64,000 nt of DNA, taken from positions 161,806 through 225,805 of the forward strand of contig JAIXUQ010000108.1 of the NCBI GenBank assembly GCA_027483465.1. Direction: 5' to 3'. The first letter of the stretch is position 1. Each line of letters opens with the position of its first letter. The notes under the pieces were generated by a model. It was not told where the DNA came from, did not search any database, and saw only the letters and a program-made list of their open reading frames with translations. Made by a program: the position numbers and the translations under genes. Shown in pieces: positions 1 through 8,787 of this stretch. The DNA is from Sphingomonadales bacterium (lineage in GTDB: Bacteria > Pseudomonadota > Alphaproteobacteria > Sphingomonadales > Sphingomonadaceae).

Positions 1-304
1 GCCAGGTGGCCAGCAGGTTGGCGTTCGACGTGAGGCCAAGCCGGTCGACCGCTTCACCGGCAACGCGATAATCCTTGATCAGCTCCAACTGGGTGCGGAT
101 GAACATCTTGATGCCGGACGCATTGAGCACCGTGCCGGTGACCGGATCGGGCTTGAAATTGTCCATCAGCACGCGGGCGGTGGCCGGGTAGCGCGGCGGC
201 AACAGGCTGCCCACCCCCACACCCACGGTGAGCGCCAGCAAGACCGCCAGCGCCAGCAGCAGCCGCCGTGCCACCAGAATGCGGATCAGTTGGATCAAGC
301 TCAT
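1..304 (-). CDS. Polysaccharide chain-length determinant (Wzz/EpsF-like), 3' part outside window
   Basis: The gene starts with ATG at 304 and runs off the left edge, so only the first 101 codons are visible. The protein begins with a short cytoplasmic segment and one strong membrane helix (about residues 9-30, rich in Leu, Ala and Val). A PPRYPATARVLMD stretch follows, the usual entry into the periplasmic domain of polysaccharide co-polymerases. These inner-membrane proteins set exopolysaccharide chain length and pair with a Wza-type exporter. The exporter gene lies 65 bp upstream on the same strand, which supports the call. Whether a tyrosine-kinase domain is fused at the C-terminus cannot be seen. 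The EpsF (exosortase-B-type) subfamily is inferred from the neighbours. Confidence 0.8.
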   Translation of the reverse strand, partial: MSLIQLIRILVARRLLLALAVLLALTVGVGVGSLLPPRYPATARVLMDNFKPDPVTGTVLNASGIKMFIRTQLELIKDYRVAGEAVDRLGLTSNANLLATW

Positions 305-369
305 AGACACCACCCGGCCAGGCCGGCTCCCTCAATCGTCAGCATCGGTCCGGTCAAGCACGGGCCTGA

Positions 370-1140
370 TCAGAACAGACGTTCCTTGATGATGATAACA
401 TCACCATTTTGCACTTTTTGCGACGGGTCGGCGTCAACTTCCTTGCCGTTGCCCCGCACCAGCCCAACCTTGTCGGCCTTGCCCGATTGGGTGACGCCGC
501 CCGCCAGCCCGATCGCCTGGCGGATCGTCATCCCAGGCAGGATGGCCTTCATGCCCGGTCCATTGATCTGGCCGTAGATGAAAAATGTTTCAGCCGTTGG
601 AACAAACAACGTATCGCCGGGCACCAGCAACGGATCATCGGCGGTGCCGCCGCGCACCAGCTTTTCCACCTCAAGCTTCTGCTCCGGCTGGCCGGCGCGA
701 CGCAGATAGACAAAATTGGCCCCGTCCGGACGCACCCAGCCCGCCTTCAGCAGCATTTCCAGAACATGATACGGGCGGTCGAGCGCAAAGATGCCGGGCG
801 TGGAGACATTTCCGGCGACATTGACCGTGCGCGAAACATAGGAGCCGATCTCGACGTTGACGAGCGGCTGCTTCAGGAATCCGCCGCTTGTCAGTTTCTC
901 CGTGATCAGCCGCGCCAGGGAGATGTTGGTTTCGCCTTGGGCTTTCACCACGCCGATCAGCGGCATGACGATGGTGCCATCGGCCTTCACCCGGGTGGTG
1001 ACGTTGAATTCGGTCTGGCCATAGACCACGACCTGAACGGCATCATCGGGGCCGAGCACGTAGCCGGGGCTGGCGGTCTGGGCCGCCAGCGGGGCAGCAG
1101 CCAGGCTGGCACACAGCAGAAGGGGCAGGATTTTCTTCAT
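370..1140 (-). CDS. Polysaccharide export protein, Wza/EpsE family
   Basis: This 256-residue protein has a signal peptide (MKKILPLLLCASLAAAPLAAQ) that lacks a proper lipobox, so it is probably a soluble or membrane-associated periplasmic protein cut by signal peptidase I. Residues about 25-105 match the polysaccharide biosynthesis/export domain (YVLGPDDAVQVVVYGQ, DGTIVMPLIGVVKAQG). SLBB-like ligand-binding repeats follow (VNVAGNVSTPGIF, FIYGQINGPGMKAILPGMT). Wza proteins form the outer-membrane channel or its periplasmic ring in Wzx/Wzy-dependent export. At about 250 residues it is closer to the short EpsE group than to the roughly 380-residue E. coli Wza. It lies 8 bp after the barrel gene and 65 bp before the chain-length gene, forming one minus-strand unit. 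Confidence 0.85.
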   Translation of the reverse strand: MKKILPLLLCASLAAAPLAAQTASPGYVLGPDDAVQVVVYGQTEFNVTTRVKADGTIVMPLIGVVKAQGETNISLARLITEKLTSGGFLKQPLVNVEIGSYVSRTVNVAGNVSTPGIFALDRPYHVLEMLLKAGWVRPDGANFVYLRRAGQPEQKLEVEKLVRGGTADDPLLVPGDTLFVPTAETFFIYGQINGPGMKAILPGMTIRQAIGLAGGVTQSGKADKVGLVRGNGKEVDADPSQKVQNGDVIIIKERLF

Positions 1141-1148
1141 GACAGCAC

Positions 1149-2513
1149 CTATTTCTTGCCGAGTTGGAAACCGAGATTGAGGCCCACACCGGTCGATTCG
1201 AAGCTGAATGTGGCCGGGTTGGATATTCTGCGGTTGTGCGAAACTTCCAGTGCCAGCGACAAACGCTGGCCGATTCGGGTGCCAATGGTGGCAAAGTACC
1301 GGCTGAACCGGTCTTCCAGGCGCGGCAGCGGTTCCAGCGGCGTGACAACCGTGCTGCGGAAGCGGGCATCCAGCTTGTCCCAGCCGGCTGACAATGTGGT
1401 GTTGCGGCCCACGCGCAATTGGGCGCTGAGCAACAAAGTGTCGACCACGCTGAACTGGGCACCAACGAAGTTGTTGACCCGGATCGAACGGCTGGCCCGG
1501 GCATTGAGGGTCAGCCGCGGCGTTGGCCGGAACAGCAAGCCGGCATCATAGCCGCCGCCACTGAAGCTGCTGCGGGTGGCCGGCTGAACGATGCCATCGA
1601 TGATGACCTGGGCCGAATCGACACGCGGGCCGGTGTCGAGATAGGAGCCGCCGGCACTGATGGTCAGCCGGCTGCCGAACGATCGGGTCCAACCGAGCCG
1701 GACACTGCGCTGGAGCAACCCGTCCTCGACATTGCCCGTGGGGGTAACCACAAAGCGGCCGGTGAACGTGACATCGGAAATCGCGCCGTCAAGCGAGAGC
1801 GTGCCAATCAGCGGTCGGCTGAAGGCAAGGCCGGCATTGTAGGACCAACGCTCCGAATCAAACGCTGCGGTGTTGCTGCCGCGAACCAGGCCGGTGTCGC
1901 CGAAGCCGATCCCGCCGGAAACCTGCAGGGCAGCGCCGAACTTGCAGACGGCCCTGGCTTCAGCCTGGGTGTTGCGCTGTTGCAGCGCGCCAAAGGCAGC
2001 CACATCGGTGCTCAGGATCAGGTTGCGCGCATAACTGCCGCCCGCATCGACCGAACAGCGTGCCAATTGCGCCGCGACGCCAGCACCATAGCGCTGCCGG
2101 TCAGCCTCTCGCAGGAAGCTGTTTCCAATGATGATGTCCCGGCCGTAGGTGCCGGTGGCGTAAAGTCCGACCCGGCCGGCGCCCAGGCCATAACTGACGG
2201 TTGCGGTCGGACGCAGCCGCAGGCCGTCATCCCTCAGCGGCCGGCGGGAGAGATTGTCCTCGTAGCGGCTGGACATGCTGGCATCGAGCTGGAAACCGCG
2301 CCCCGGGTAGCCGTTGAGCCCGGCGACGTTGCTGCCACCAGCCGCCAGATCGTCATTGTCATCGATGGTGGGCACCGGCTCGTTGGGCACCAGGCCAGGC
2401 AGACGCTGCGCCGCCGCCGGCATCGCGACCCCGGCCATCAAGAGCAGGAGACTGGCCCGGCGGGCACGACCTGGCCGAGGCGCAGCCCCATGCGGCAACG
2501 ATTTCCAGTTCAT
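1149..2513 (-). CDS. Outer-membrane beta-barrel protein of the EPS locus (EpsL-like)
   Basis: I chose ATG at 2513 (MNWKSLPHG). It gives a 454-residue protein with a signal peptide ending near AAAQ, whereas the longer open frame upstream has no coding character. After a short linker come many alternating hydrophobic/polar strands rich in Gly, Ser, Arg and Thr (for example YNAGLAFSRPL, LTISAGGSYLDTG), ending in GVGLNLGFQLGKK. This is typical of an outer-membrane beta-barrel. In exosortase-associated EPS loci a barrel of about this size (EpsL family) sits beside the Wza and chain-length genes, and the order is the same here. It is the first gene of the minus-strand unit. Its exact role, perhaps polymer passage or anchoring, is not established. 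Confidence 0.72.
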   Translation of the reverse strand: MNWKSLPHGAAPRPGRARRASLLLLMAGVAMPAAAQRLPGLVPNEPVPTIDDNDDLAAGGSNVAGLNGYPGRGFQLDASMSSRYEDNLSRRPLRDDGLRLRPTATVSYGLGAGRVGLYATGTYGRDIIIGNSFLREADRQRYGAGVAAQLARCSVDAGGSYARNLILSTDVAAFGALQQRNTQAEARAVCKFGAALQVSGGIGFGDTGLVRGSNTAAFDSERWSYNAGLAFSRPLIGTLSLDGAISDVTFTGRFVVTPTGNVEDGLLQRSVRLGWTRSFGSRLTISAGGSYLDTGPRVDSAQVIIDGIVQPATRSSFSGGGYDAGLLFRPTPRLTLNARASRSIRVNNFVGAQFSVVDTLLLSAQLRVGRNTTLSAGWDKLDARFRSTVVTPLEPLPRLEDRFSRYFATIGTRIGQRLSLALEVSHNRRISNPATFSFESTGVGLNLGFQLGKK

Positions 2514-2823
2514 GATCAGACGCCACCCCCTCTGCCGGCACTTCGCGCAATAACGGCAAATCACAGCCAAAAGTTGCACGAAAACGCCATTACCTGTGCG
2601 GGCCCTGCTACACGCAGCGCGGCTTGCCGGCAACCGTGTCGCCGGCCGGGCCAACGCAGAATCACGCCATCTCGCCGCCGGCGGGCGAATTCCCTCTCGC
2701 CACTGCAACATTCTCGTGGCAGAGGCGAGCGCAATCGCGGCGCATCTTGTGCCGTAACTGCCGGTGACTGCTGCTGTTGACTGCCGCTGGCTGGTGCCGT
2801 GGCGACTATAGTGTGGGGACACG
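2514..2823. promoter_or_regulatory. Divergent intergenic region of the EPS locus
   Basis: This stretch of about 310 bp separates the minus-strand export unit from the plus-strand ATPase/glycosyltransferase unit, so it must carry promoters for both. An AT-richer patch lies at about 2550-2592 on the side of the barrel gene. On the other side there is TATAGT at 2807-2812 and GGGGA just before the ATPase ATG. No -35/-10 pair with normal spacing was found, and no RNA gene or ORF of coding quality. Confidence 0.45.
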
Positions 2824-4221
2824 ATGATCTGGAAACGCAAATCGCTGACCGGTGTGGACACGCCCGTGATGAGCGGGGAAAATTCGGCCGACACAAGCCA
2901 GAGCAGCATGAGGGCGGTCGAAGCCTTCGCACCGGGCCCCAGTTTTTCCGGTACCGCCATTGATGACGGGCGCTGGCGCAGCCAGCCGGCCGAACCCGGC
3001 CCGATGCTGCCGCGCTTCATCGCCAGCGCGGCCGACGACGTGGAATCGCAGGATGCTGACCGGTTGTCTCGACGGCGTCTGGCCTTGCGCGATGCGCTGG
3101 CCGCGTCGCAGCCGGTGGTGTCGCGCGAATCGTTCGCGGGGCGCCATGATCCGATGGGCCGCCTGATCAACGCGATCGAGGAACAGCGGGTTCACGTCGT
3201 GATCTACGGCGAGCGCGGGATTGGCAAGACCAGCCTGTCGCACGTCTTTGCCGAGACTGCGCGCGAGGCCCGTTACCATGTGATCTACGCCAGCTGCGGC
3301 ATGGCGGCCAATTTCCCCGACATGTTCCGGTCAATCCTCACCCGGATCCCGCGCATCTATCACAACTCGGTGCTGCCGAATTCCGCCGAAGCCGAGGCCG
3401 GCGACAACTTCGATGTCATGCTGCCCGAAGGCGAATTCGGCGCCCGCCAGCTGGCCGATGTGCTCACTGGCGTGGTCGGCACCCGCGTGCTGATCATCCT
3501 CGACGAATATGACCGGGTGATCGATGTGAATTTCCGCCGCGAGGTGGCCGAACTGATCAAGAACCTGTCGGACCGGGCCGCGCGCGTGCAGCTGATCATC
3601 ACTGGCGTGGCGCTCAACCTCGATGAACTGATCGGTTATGCGCCCTCGATTCGCCGCAACATCACCGGCCTGCCGATGACGGCCATGTCGCGCGCGGAGA
3701 TCCGCGAATTGCTGCGCATGGGCGAGCGCGCGGCCGATATCGTGTTCAACGATGATGCCGTGAGCACCATTGCCCAGATGAGCGGCGGTTCGCCCTATCT
3801 TGTGCGCCTGCTGGGCCACCAGGCCGGGCTGCTTGCGCTGGACGAGCGGCGCGACATTGTGGTGGAGGGCGATGCCCGGCGCTCGGTCGATCTGGTCATT
3901 CGCGACTGGCAGGCGAGCTTGCCGCGCCGCGTTCAGTCCAACCTGTCGCGCGAGGAAACCAAGGCGCACTGGCAGTTGCTTGTTGCCGCCGCCAAGGCCG
4001 GAAGTTCGGCCGATGGCTGGTTCACGGTTGATGACGTCTATGCCGAGATGGGCGGCGCCCATTCGCAGCTGGCCATCGAGCGGGATCTGAAGCTGTTCGT
4101 CAACACCGTCGATCTGCTCGAACGCCGCGAGGGCCCGGGCGATCCGCATTTCCGTTTTGGCTATCCGGGTGTGGCTGCCCTGCTGATGATGTCGGCCGCG
4201 ATGGCGCATCTCGTCGCCTGA
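2824..4221 (+). CDS. Unassigned AAA-type ATPase at the head of the EPS glycosyltransferase operon
   Basis: The protein has 465 residues. Residues 129-136 form a Walker A motif (GERGIGKT) and 223-228 a Walker B motif (LIILDE, followed by YDRV). GVALNLDEL and PSIRRNITGLPMTAMS resemble the sensor/arginine-finger region of Orc/Cdc6- or STAND-like AAA ATPases. A winged-helix-like C-terminal half follows, ending in a hydrophobic Ala/Met-rich tail. The first 95 residues are low-complexity and poorly defined, so the start could be further downstream (Met16 or Met29). It is not obviously the ExeA/GspA-like ATPase usually seen in exosortase-A loci. It is divergent from the export genes and precedes the glycosyltransferases. 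A regulatory or assembly role in EPS production is only inferred. Confidence 0.7.
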   Translation: MIWKRKSLTGVDTPVMSGENSADTSQSSMRAVEAFAPGPSFSGTAIDDGRWRSQPAEPGPMLPRFIASAADDVESQDADRLSRRRLALRDALAASQPVVSRESFAGRHDPMGRLINAIEEQRVHVVIYGERGIGKTSLSHVFAETAREARYHVIYASCGMAANFPDMFRSILTRIPRIYHNSVLPNSAEAEAGDNFDVMLPEGEFGARQLADVLTGVVGTRVLIILDEYDRVIDVNFRREVAELIKNLSDRAARVQLIITGVALNLDELIGYAPSIRRNITGLPMTAMSRAEIRELLRMGERAADIVFNDDAVSTIAQMSGGSPYLVRLLGHQAGLLALDERRDIVVEGDARRSVDLVIRDWQASLPRRVQSNLSREETKAHWQLLVAAAKAGSSADGWFTVDDVYAEMGGAHSQLAIERDLKLFVNTVDLLERREGPGDPHFRFGYPGVAALLMMSAAMAHLVA

Positions 4222-4269
4222 GCGGCGGCTGGGATGGGCGCCGGCTGCGTGGCCGATAGGGGGGAAACA

Positions 4270-4368
4270 ATGGCACTTGCCGTGCAGGAAAAGCGCAAGC
4301 TTATCTGGTTGCGCCCGCATGCTGCGCCGTGCGCCGCCCCGTTTGCCGCAATCGGGCGGCTGGCATGA
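4270..4368 (+). CDS. Possible 32-codon leader ORF coupled to the glycosyltransferase
   Basis: An ATG at 4270 follows a strong purine-rich ribosome site (AGGGGGG, 5-nt spacer) and opens a 32-codon frame rich in Ala, Arg and Lys. Its TGA overlaps the ATG of the next gene (ATGA at 4365-4368). The glycosyltransferase itself has no good ribosome site before its ATG, so this short frame may serve to deliver ribosomes by translational coupling. The peptide has no recognisable domain. It could equally be a chance frame, and a GTG start for the glycosyltransferase at 4329 is the alternative. Confidence 0.35.
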   Translation: MALAVQEKRKLIWLRPHAAPCAAPFAAIGRLA

Positions 4369-5303
4369 TCACCAGCCCGCCAGCAATGGTCGCCGATCCG
4401 GTGGTGAGCGTGGTGATCCCGCATTTCAACATGCCGGAGGCGCTGGCCCGCTGCCTGGATTCGGTGGTGAGCCAGCAGCTTGACGGCGGCGCCGAGATCA
4501 TCGTTGTGGACAATGGCTCGCGCGCGCTGCCCGAGGCGGTGGTGGCGCGCTATCCGGGCGTGCGCCTGCTTTCGGAAACCACGCCCGGCCCCGGCCCGGC
4601 GCGCAACACCGGCGTTGCCGCGGCACGCGCGCCCATCCTGGCCTTTATCGACGCCGATTGCCGGGCCGAACAGGGATGGTTGCAAGCGGCGGTGGACTGT
4701 GTGCGCGCCGGCGGCAACCGGGCTGTCGTGGGCGGCGATGTCCGCATCGACTTTGTCAACCCGGCCTGCCTGACGCCGCTTGAATCCTATGAGGCCGTTT
4801 TCGCCTATCGCCAGAAACTCTATATCCAGCAGCAGGGCTTTTCCGGCACCGGCAACCTGGCCATGCACCGCGATGTCCATGCCACGGTTGGCCCATTTGC
4901 CGGCATCGGTGTTGCCGAAGACCGGGATTGGGGCCAGCGCGCCAGCGCCGCCGGCTATCGCCCGCTCTATTGCGAGGCGATGCGCATCTATCATCCGGCC
5001 CGCACCGACATGGCTGAACTTTGGCGCAAGTGGCAACGCCATATCGCCCACGACTGGGCGAGCCACCGCGCCAGCGGCCGCTCGTTGTTCCCCTGGATCG
5101 TGAAGGCCGGACTGATGCCGGCCTCGGTGGTGGTGGACGGGCTGCGCATGCTGGGCAGCAGCCGGATCGATGGGTTTGCCAACCGGGCGCGTGGCCTTGG
5201 CGTGCTGGCGCGCACCCGGCTGATGCGGGCGGCCGAAATGCTGCGCGTGATCAGTGCTCACGACGAGGATGCCAGCACCCATTGGCAGAAGGGCGCGCAA
5301 TGA
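4365..5303 (+). CDS. Family 2 glycosyltransferase (EPS)
   Basis: The predicted 312-residue enzyme has the GT-A fold signature of family 2: VVSVVIPHFN near the N-terminus, the metal-binding IDADC motif around residue 90 and an acidic AEDRDWGQR motif that would hold the catalytic base. It probably transfers one sugar from a nucleotide donor to the lipid-linked EPS repeat unit on the cytoplasmic face. ATG 4365 was chosen because it overlaps the stop of a short upstream ORF and the protein then starts close to the conserved strand. An in-frame GTG at 4329 would add 12 residues. It overlaps the next glycosyltransferase by ATGA. Donor and acceptor cannot be read from sequence. Confidence 0.85.
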   Translation: MITSPPAMVADPVVSVVIPHFNMPEALARCLDSVVSQQLDGGAEIIVVDNGSRALPEAVVARYPGVRLLSETTPGPGPARNTGVAAARAPILAFIDADCRAEQGWLQAAVDCVRAGGNRAVVGGDVRIDFVNPACLTPLESYEAVFAYRQKLYIQQQGFSGTGNLAMHRDVHATVGPFAGIGVAEDRDWGQRASAAGYRPLYCEAMRIYHPARTDMAELWRKWQRHIAHDWASHRASGRSLFPWIVKAGLMPASVVVDGLRMLGSSRIDGFANRARGLGVLARTRLMRAAEMLRVISAHDEDASTHWQKGAQ

Positions 5304-6385
5304 ACGCCAGCCCTGCCCGCGCCAGCATGTTCAGGCCTGACCGCCGCATTTCGGCCGGCCCGGGCGCCGTGCTGGGTGTGGTGATCGTCAACTTCCGCGG
5401 CGCCGACGACACGATCGAGTGCCTGGAAAGCCTGTTGCGCGCGCCCGAACCCATGCGGGTTGTGGTGGTTGAGAATGGCTCGGGCGATGGATCGGCCGAA
5501 AAACTGCGGGCATGGGCGGCAGGCGATTACCAGCCGGCAGCGGAAATGCCGGCGATGGCGGCGTTTTCCAATCCGCCGCTGCCAAAACCGGTGCGGATGG
5601 TGGAACTGGACGCCGAGCGTCTGCCCGCATCGCCGGGTGCGCTGGCACCGCTCACCCTGATCCGTTCGGCCAGCAACCTGGGCTTTGCCGGCGGGAACAA
5701 CCTGGGCCTGCGCTATTTGCTCAGTGATCGCCGGCTCAGCTATTTCTGGCTGCTCAACAACGACACGGTGGTGGCACCGGAGGCACCTGGCAGCCTGGTA
5801 CGCCGCATGGCCGCCACGCCGCAGATTGGCATGTGCGGCACAATTGTCCGTCACTATTGGGTGCCAGACCGCATCCAGGCGCTGAACGGTTCCGCGTTCC
5901 GGCCGCTCACCGGCAATGGCATTGCCCTCTATGGCGAGGAATTGGCCACAACCAGCTTTTCCCCGCAGGAGGTGGCCGATGCCACCGATTTCGTGTTGGG
6001 GGCCAGTCTGGCCGTCAGCCGGCCCTTCATTGCCGATGTCGGGCTGATGGCAGAGGATTATTTCCTGTATTACGAGGAGATCGACTGGTCGCTGCGCAAC
6101 CGCAAGCGCGGCGTCGATGCCTATGTCACCGCCTTTGCCCATGGCGCCACGGTTTTTCACAAGGCCGGCCGCTCAATCGGATCGGCCAGCAGCCTCAGCA
6201 GCCGCAGCGCCTTCTCGGATTACTGGATGGCCAGATCACGACTGAAGTTCACCCGGCGTTTCTTCCCCGGGCTGCTGCCGCTGCACTGGCTGCTGTGCTG
6301 GGCCCAGGTGGCGCGCCGGTTGTGGCGGCGCCAACTGGAAAATGCCAAAGCCATCGCCCGCGCCGCGCTCGGCCAGCCTTATTGA
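5300..6385 (+). CDS. Family 2 glycosyltransferase, rhamnosyltransferase-like
   Basis: The protein has 361 residues and starts at ATG 5300, whose last two bases belong to the stop of the previous gene. Motifs are GVVIVNFRGADDTIECLES, SNLGFAGGNNLGLRYLL, the metal site LNNDTVV and YYEEIDWSLRNR. This set is typical of the WcaA/WbbL-type GT2 subgroup that includes many rhamnosyltransferases. The complete dTDP-rhamnose pathway lies 2.4 kb downstream in the same direction, so rhamnose is a plausible donor, though this is inference. A hydrophobic segment near the C-terminus (LLPLHWLLCWAQ) may associate it with the inner membrane. Confidence 0.85.
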   Translation: MNASPARASMFRPDRRISAGPGAVLGVVIVNFRGADDTIECLESLLRAPEPMRVVVVENGSGDGSAEKLRAWAAGDYQPAAEMPAMAAFSNPPLPKPVRMVELDAERLPASPGALAPLTLIRSASNLGFAGGNNLGLRYLLSDRRLSYFWLLNNDTVVAPEAPGSLVRRMAATPQIGMCGTIVRHYWVPDRIQALNGSAFRPLTGNGIALYGEELATTSFSPQEVADATDFVLGASLAVSRPFIADVGLMAEDYFLYYEEIDWSLRNRKRGVDAYVTAFAHGATVFHKAGRSIGSASSLSSRSAFSDYWMARSRLKFTRRFFPGLLPLHWLLCWAQVARRLWRRQLENAKAIARAALGQPY

Positions 6386-6460
6386 GACGCTTGCCGCAGT
6401 GCGCCCGCCCCAGCCGGATCGCAACAAGACGTCGCCTTGCCCGTTGATGGAAAGACCCGC

Positions 6461-7621
6461 GTGAAGACATTGCACATCGGCCTGCTCTGGCACGTCGCCC
6501 GCGCCACCAACCTGGGCGTGGGCGCATTGACTGCCGGCAATCTGGCCCTGGCGCGCACCGCACTGGCCCGGGCCGGAGTGAGCGGCCGCTTCACCATCAT
6601 CGGCCCGCGTGATCCCGGCCCGCTGTCCGTCCCCGATCAGGATCTGGCGCACAAAGATATTTCCGGCCGCTACATGATCAATCCGTCTGGATTCATGGCC
6701 GACGTCCGCGCCTGTGACATCATGCTGGACATCAGCGGCGGTGACAGCTTCACCGATATCTACCCCGACAAGCGCTTTGCCTATATGGCCGCCACCAAGA
6801 TCCTGCCCATATTGGCTGGCACGCCGCTAGTGCTGAGCCCGCAGACGATCGGGCCGTTCAGCCGCCAGCCGCACAGCGCCATCGCCGGCTGGATCTGCCG
6901 CAATGCCCGTGCCGTGTTCACCCGCGATGCCCTGTCGATCACCGCCATGGCCACGCTGGCCCCGGGCGTGGCCGCCACCCAGGTGGTGGACGTTGCTTTC
7001 GCCCTGCCCTTCACGCAGCGGGCCAAGACGCCGGGGCGGGTGCAGATCGGCCTCAATGTCTCGGGCCTGCTGATGAACGGCGGCTATGCCGGCGGCAATC
7101 AATATGGCCTGGGCTTTGATTATGCCGATCTCACCCACCGGCTGATCGCGGCGCTGCTGGCGCGGGGTGATTGCGATATCCACATGGTGCCGCATGTGAT
7201 CGCGCCGCACATCCCCACCGATGATGATGCCGCTGCTGCCGATGCGCTGGTGGCCCGCTATCCGGCCATCAGGCGGCACGCTGATTTCACTTCGGCCAGT
7301 GATGCCAAAAGCTTCATTTCCGGGCTGGATTTCCTGGTGGGCGCGCGCATGCACGCCACCATCGGCGCCTTTTCCAGCGGTGTGCCGGTGGTGCCCGTCA
7401 GCTACAGCCGCAAGTTCGAGGGGCTGTTCGGCGCGCTGGGCTATGATTGGCTGGTGCGCCGCGACATGACCACCGATGCCGCGCTGGAGCGCATCCTGAC
7501 AGCGCTTGACCAGCGTGATGCCATGGCGGCCGACATCGCGGCGGCGCGGCCGCTGATCGATGCCGGCCTGGAAGCCTATATCCAACGCATGGCCGCAATC
7601 TTTGCCGAAGTGGCGCGTTGA
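6461..7621 (+). CDS. Polysaccharide pyruvyl transferase family protein
   Basis: I chose GTG at 6461, which follows GGAAAG with normal spacing, giving a 386-residue protein that begins MKTLHIGLLWH. An in-frame TTG lies at 6437. The motifs LDISGGDSFTDIYPDKRF, LSPQTIGPF, GLNVSGLL and the late GARMHATIGAFSSGVPVVPVSYSRKF are those of the CsaB/WcaK pyruvyl transferase family. These enzymes put ketal-linked pyruvate from phosphoenolpyruvate on EPS or cell-wall sugars. The protein sits between the glycosyltransferases and the EpsD-like lipoprotein in one plus-strand string. A pyruvylated EPS is a reasonable inference, but some members of the family have other roles. Confidence 0.8.
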   Translation: MKTLHIGLLWHVARATNLGVGALTAGNLALARTALARAGVSGRFTIIGPRDPGPLSVPDQDLAHKDISGRYMINPSGFMADVRACDIMLDISGGDSFTDIYPDKRFAYMAATKILPILAGTPLVLSPQTIGPFSRQPHSAIAGWICRNARAVFTRDALSITAMATLAPGVAATQVVDVAFALPFTQRAKTPGRVQIGLNVSGLLMNGGYAGGNQYGLGFDYADLTHRLIAALLARGDCDIHMVPHVIAPHIPTDDDAAAADALVARYPAIRRHADFTSASDAKSFISGLDFLVGARMHATIGAFSSGVPVVPVSYSRKFEGLFGALGYDWLVRRDMTTDAALERILTALDQRDAMAADIAAARPLIDAGLEAYIQRMAAIFAEVAR

Positions 7622-7711
7622 ACGCAGCGCGCCGGGCAGCGGCATTGACCATGGCCGGCCGGCGCGGCAAGAGAGGCAACCGCGGCGTCCGGCAGCCGTA
7701 ACAGGAAGACA

Positions 7712-8704
7712 ATGGAGACCAACATGCCCCTGCTGAAGCCGATCCTGTTCATCACCGCCGCCAGTCTGGCACTCGCGGCCTGTGGCGACAAGGGCAGCAA
7801 GCCCGAAGGCCAGGTTGTCGCCACGATCGACGGGCAAGAGGTCACCATCAACGAAGTGGGCCTGGAAGCCAACAGCCTGGGCGTACAGGCCGGCACGGTG
7901 GCGCCCAAACTGGTGGAGGCGGTTGCCCTGTCGCGCGTGCTGGAGCGCAAGATGCTGGCCGCCGAAGCCAAACGCCGCAAGCTGGACCAGTCCCCACAAT
8001 TCGTGCTGGCCAAATCGCGCGCAGACGAAAATCTGCTGGTGCAGGCGTTGCAGGCCGAAGTGGCCGGCAAGGTGACTGAAACCCCGCGCGAACAGGCGCA
8101 GAAATTCATCACCGAAAACCCGATCATCTTTGGCGATCGCCGCGTGCTCATCCTGGATCAGATCCAGTTCCTGCAAACCCCCGCGCTGGCCAAGTTGCCG
8201 ATCGGCGATGCCAAGACGATGCAGGCCGTGGAACGGGTGCTGCTGGATGCCAATATCGAATACCGCCGCGCGCCGCAGCAGGTGGACACGCTGCTGCTCG
8301 ACCCGCGGCTGAGCAAGGAAGTGGTGCGGCTGGCCGGTGGCCCCAATGGCGAACCCTTCATGTTCACCGACCAGCCGGCCGGCGCCCCGTCGCCGATCGT
8401 CTACATCAACGTCGTGAGCGAGCAGCGCATCGAACCCTTCGTGGGTGAACGGGCGATTTCCTATGCCCAGCAACTGCTGCAGCGGCAGGAAATGTCCAAG
8501 CGTCTGCAGGCCGAACTCAACCGCCTGCGCGAACAGACCAAGGGCAAGATTGTCTATGGCGCCGGTTATGACACGCCGGAAAATGTCGCCAAGAAGCTGG
8601 AGGCTGCAGCCGCCGCCTCTGCCAAGGACAAGGCCAGCCAGGACGCCCGCGCCAAGGCCGGTGCGGCAAAGCCGGCGGCCGCTGCCCCGGCCGCCGCCAA
8701 ATAG
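7712..8704 (+). CDS. EpsD-family peptidyl-prolyl cis-trans isomerase lipoprotein
   Basis: The protein has an N-terminal lipoprotein signal: a hydrophobic run ending in LALAAC, so Cys is the predicted lipidated residue. The body resembles the SurA/PpiC chaperone-isomerase group ([40 protein letters not shown]), and the tail is Ala/Lys-rich low complexity. EpsD-type proteins occur in methanolan-type EPS loci and are thought to help fold or assemble envelope parts of the exporter. Two starts are possible: ATG 7712 with GGAAG upstream, or ATG 7724 with GGAG upstream, which gives the more compact signal peptide. Enzymatic activity is not assured, because many members lack a clear PPIase active site. 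Confidence 0.78.
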   Translation: METNMPLLKPILFITAASLALAACGDKGSKPEGQVVATIDGQEVTINEVGLEANSLGVQAGTVAPKLVEAVALSRVLERKMLAAEAKRRKLDQSPQFVLAKSRADENLLVQALQAEVAGKVTETPREQAQKFITENPIIFGDRRVLILDQIQFLQTPALAKLPIGDAKTMQAVERVLLDANIEYRRAPQQVDTLLLDPRLSKEVVRLAGGPNGEPFMFTDQPAGAPSPIVYINVVSEQRIEPFVGERAISYAQQLLQRQEMSKRLQAELNRLREQTKGKIVYGAGYDTPENVAKKLEAAAAASAKDKASQDARAKAGAAKPAAAAPAAAK

Positions 8705-8713
8705 GCCACGCCA

Positions 8714-8752
8714 GCAGCGCGAGCGGGTGCCGTGCGCGCCTGCTCGCGCTGC
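8714..8752 (+). other. Intercistronic hairpin between the EpsD-like gene and rfbA
   Basis: Perfect arms CAGCGCGAGC (8715-8724) and GCTCGCGCTG (8742-8751) enclose a 17-nt loop, with one more G-C pair outside. No T-run follows, so it is not a classical terminator. It may protect the mRNA end or lower read-through into the rhamnose genes. Confidence 0.45.
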
Positions 8753-8787
8753 GCCGGCTGCCTGCGCCACCAAACAGGGATAACCGC

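Noticed and set aside
6827..8773. 648-codon open frame on the minus strand
   Set aside because: It covers the pyruvyl transferase and EpsD-like genes on the other strand; both of these show family motifs, while the reverse frame shows none.
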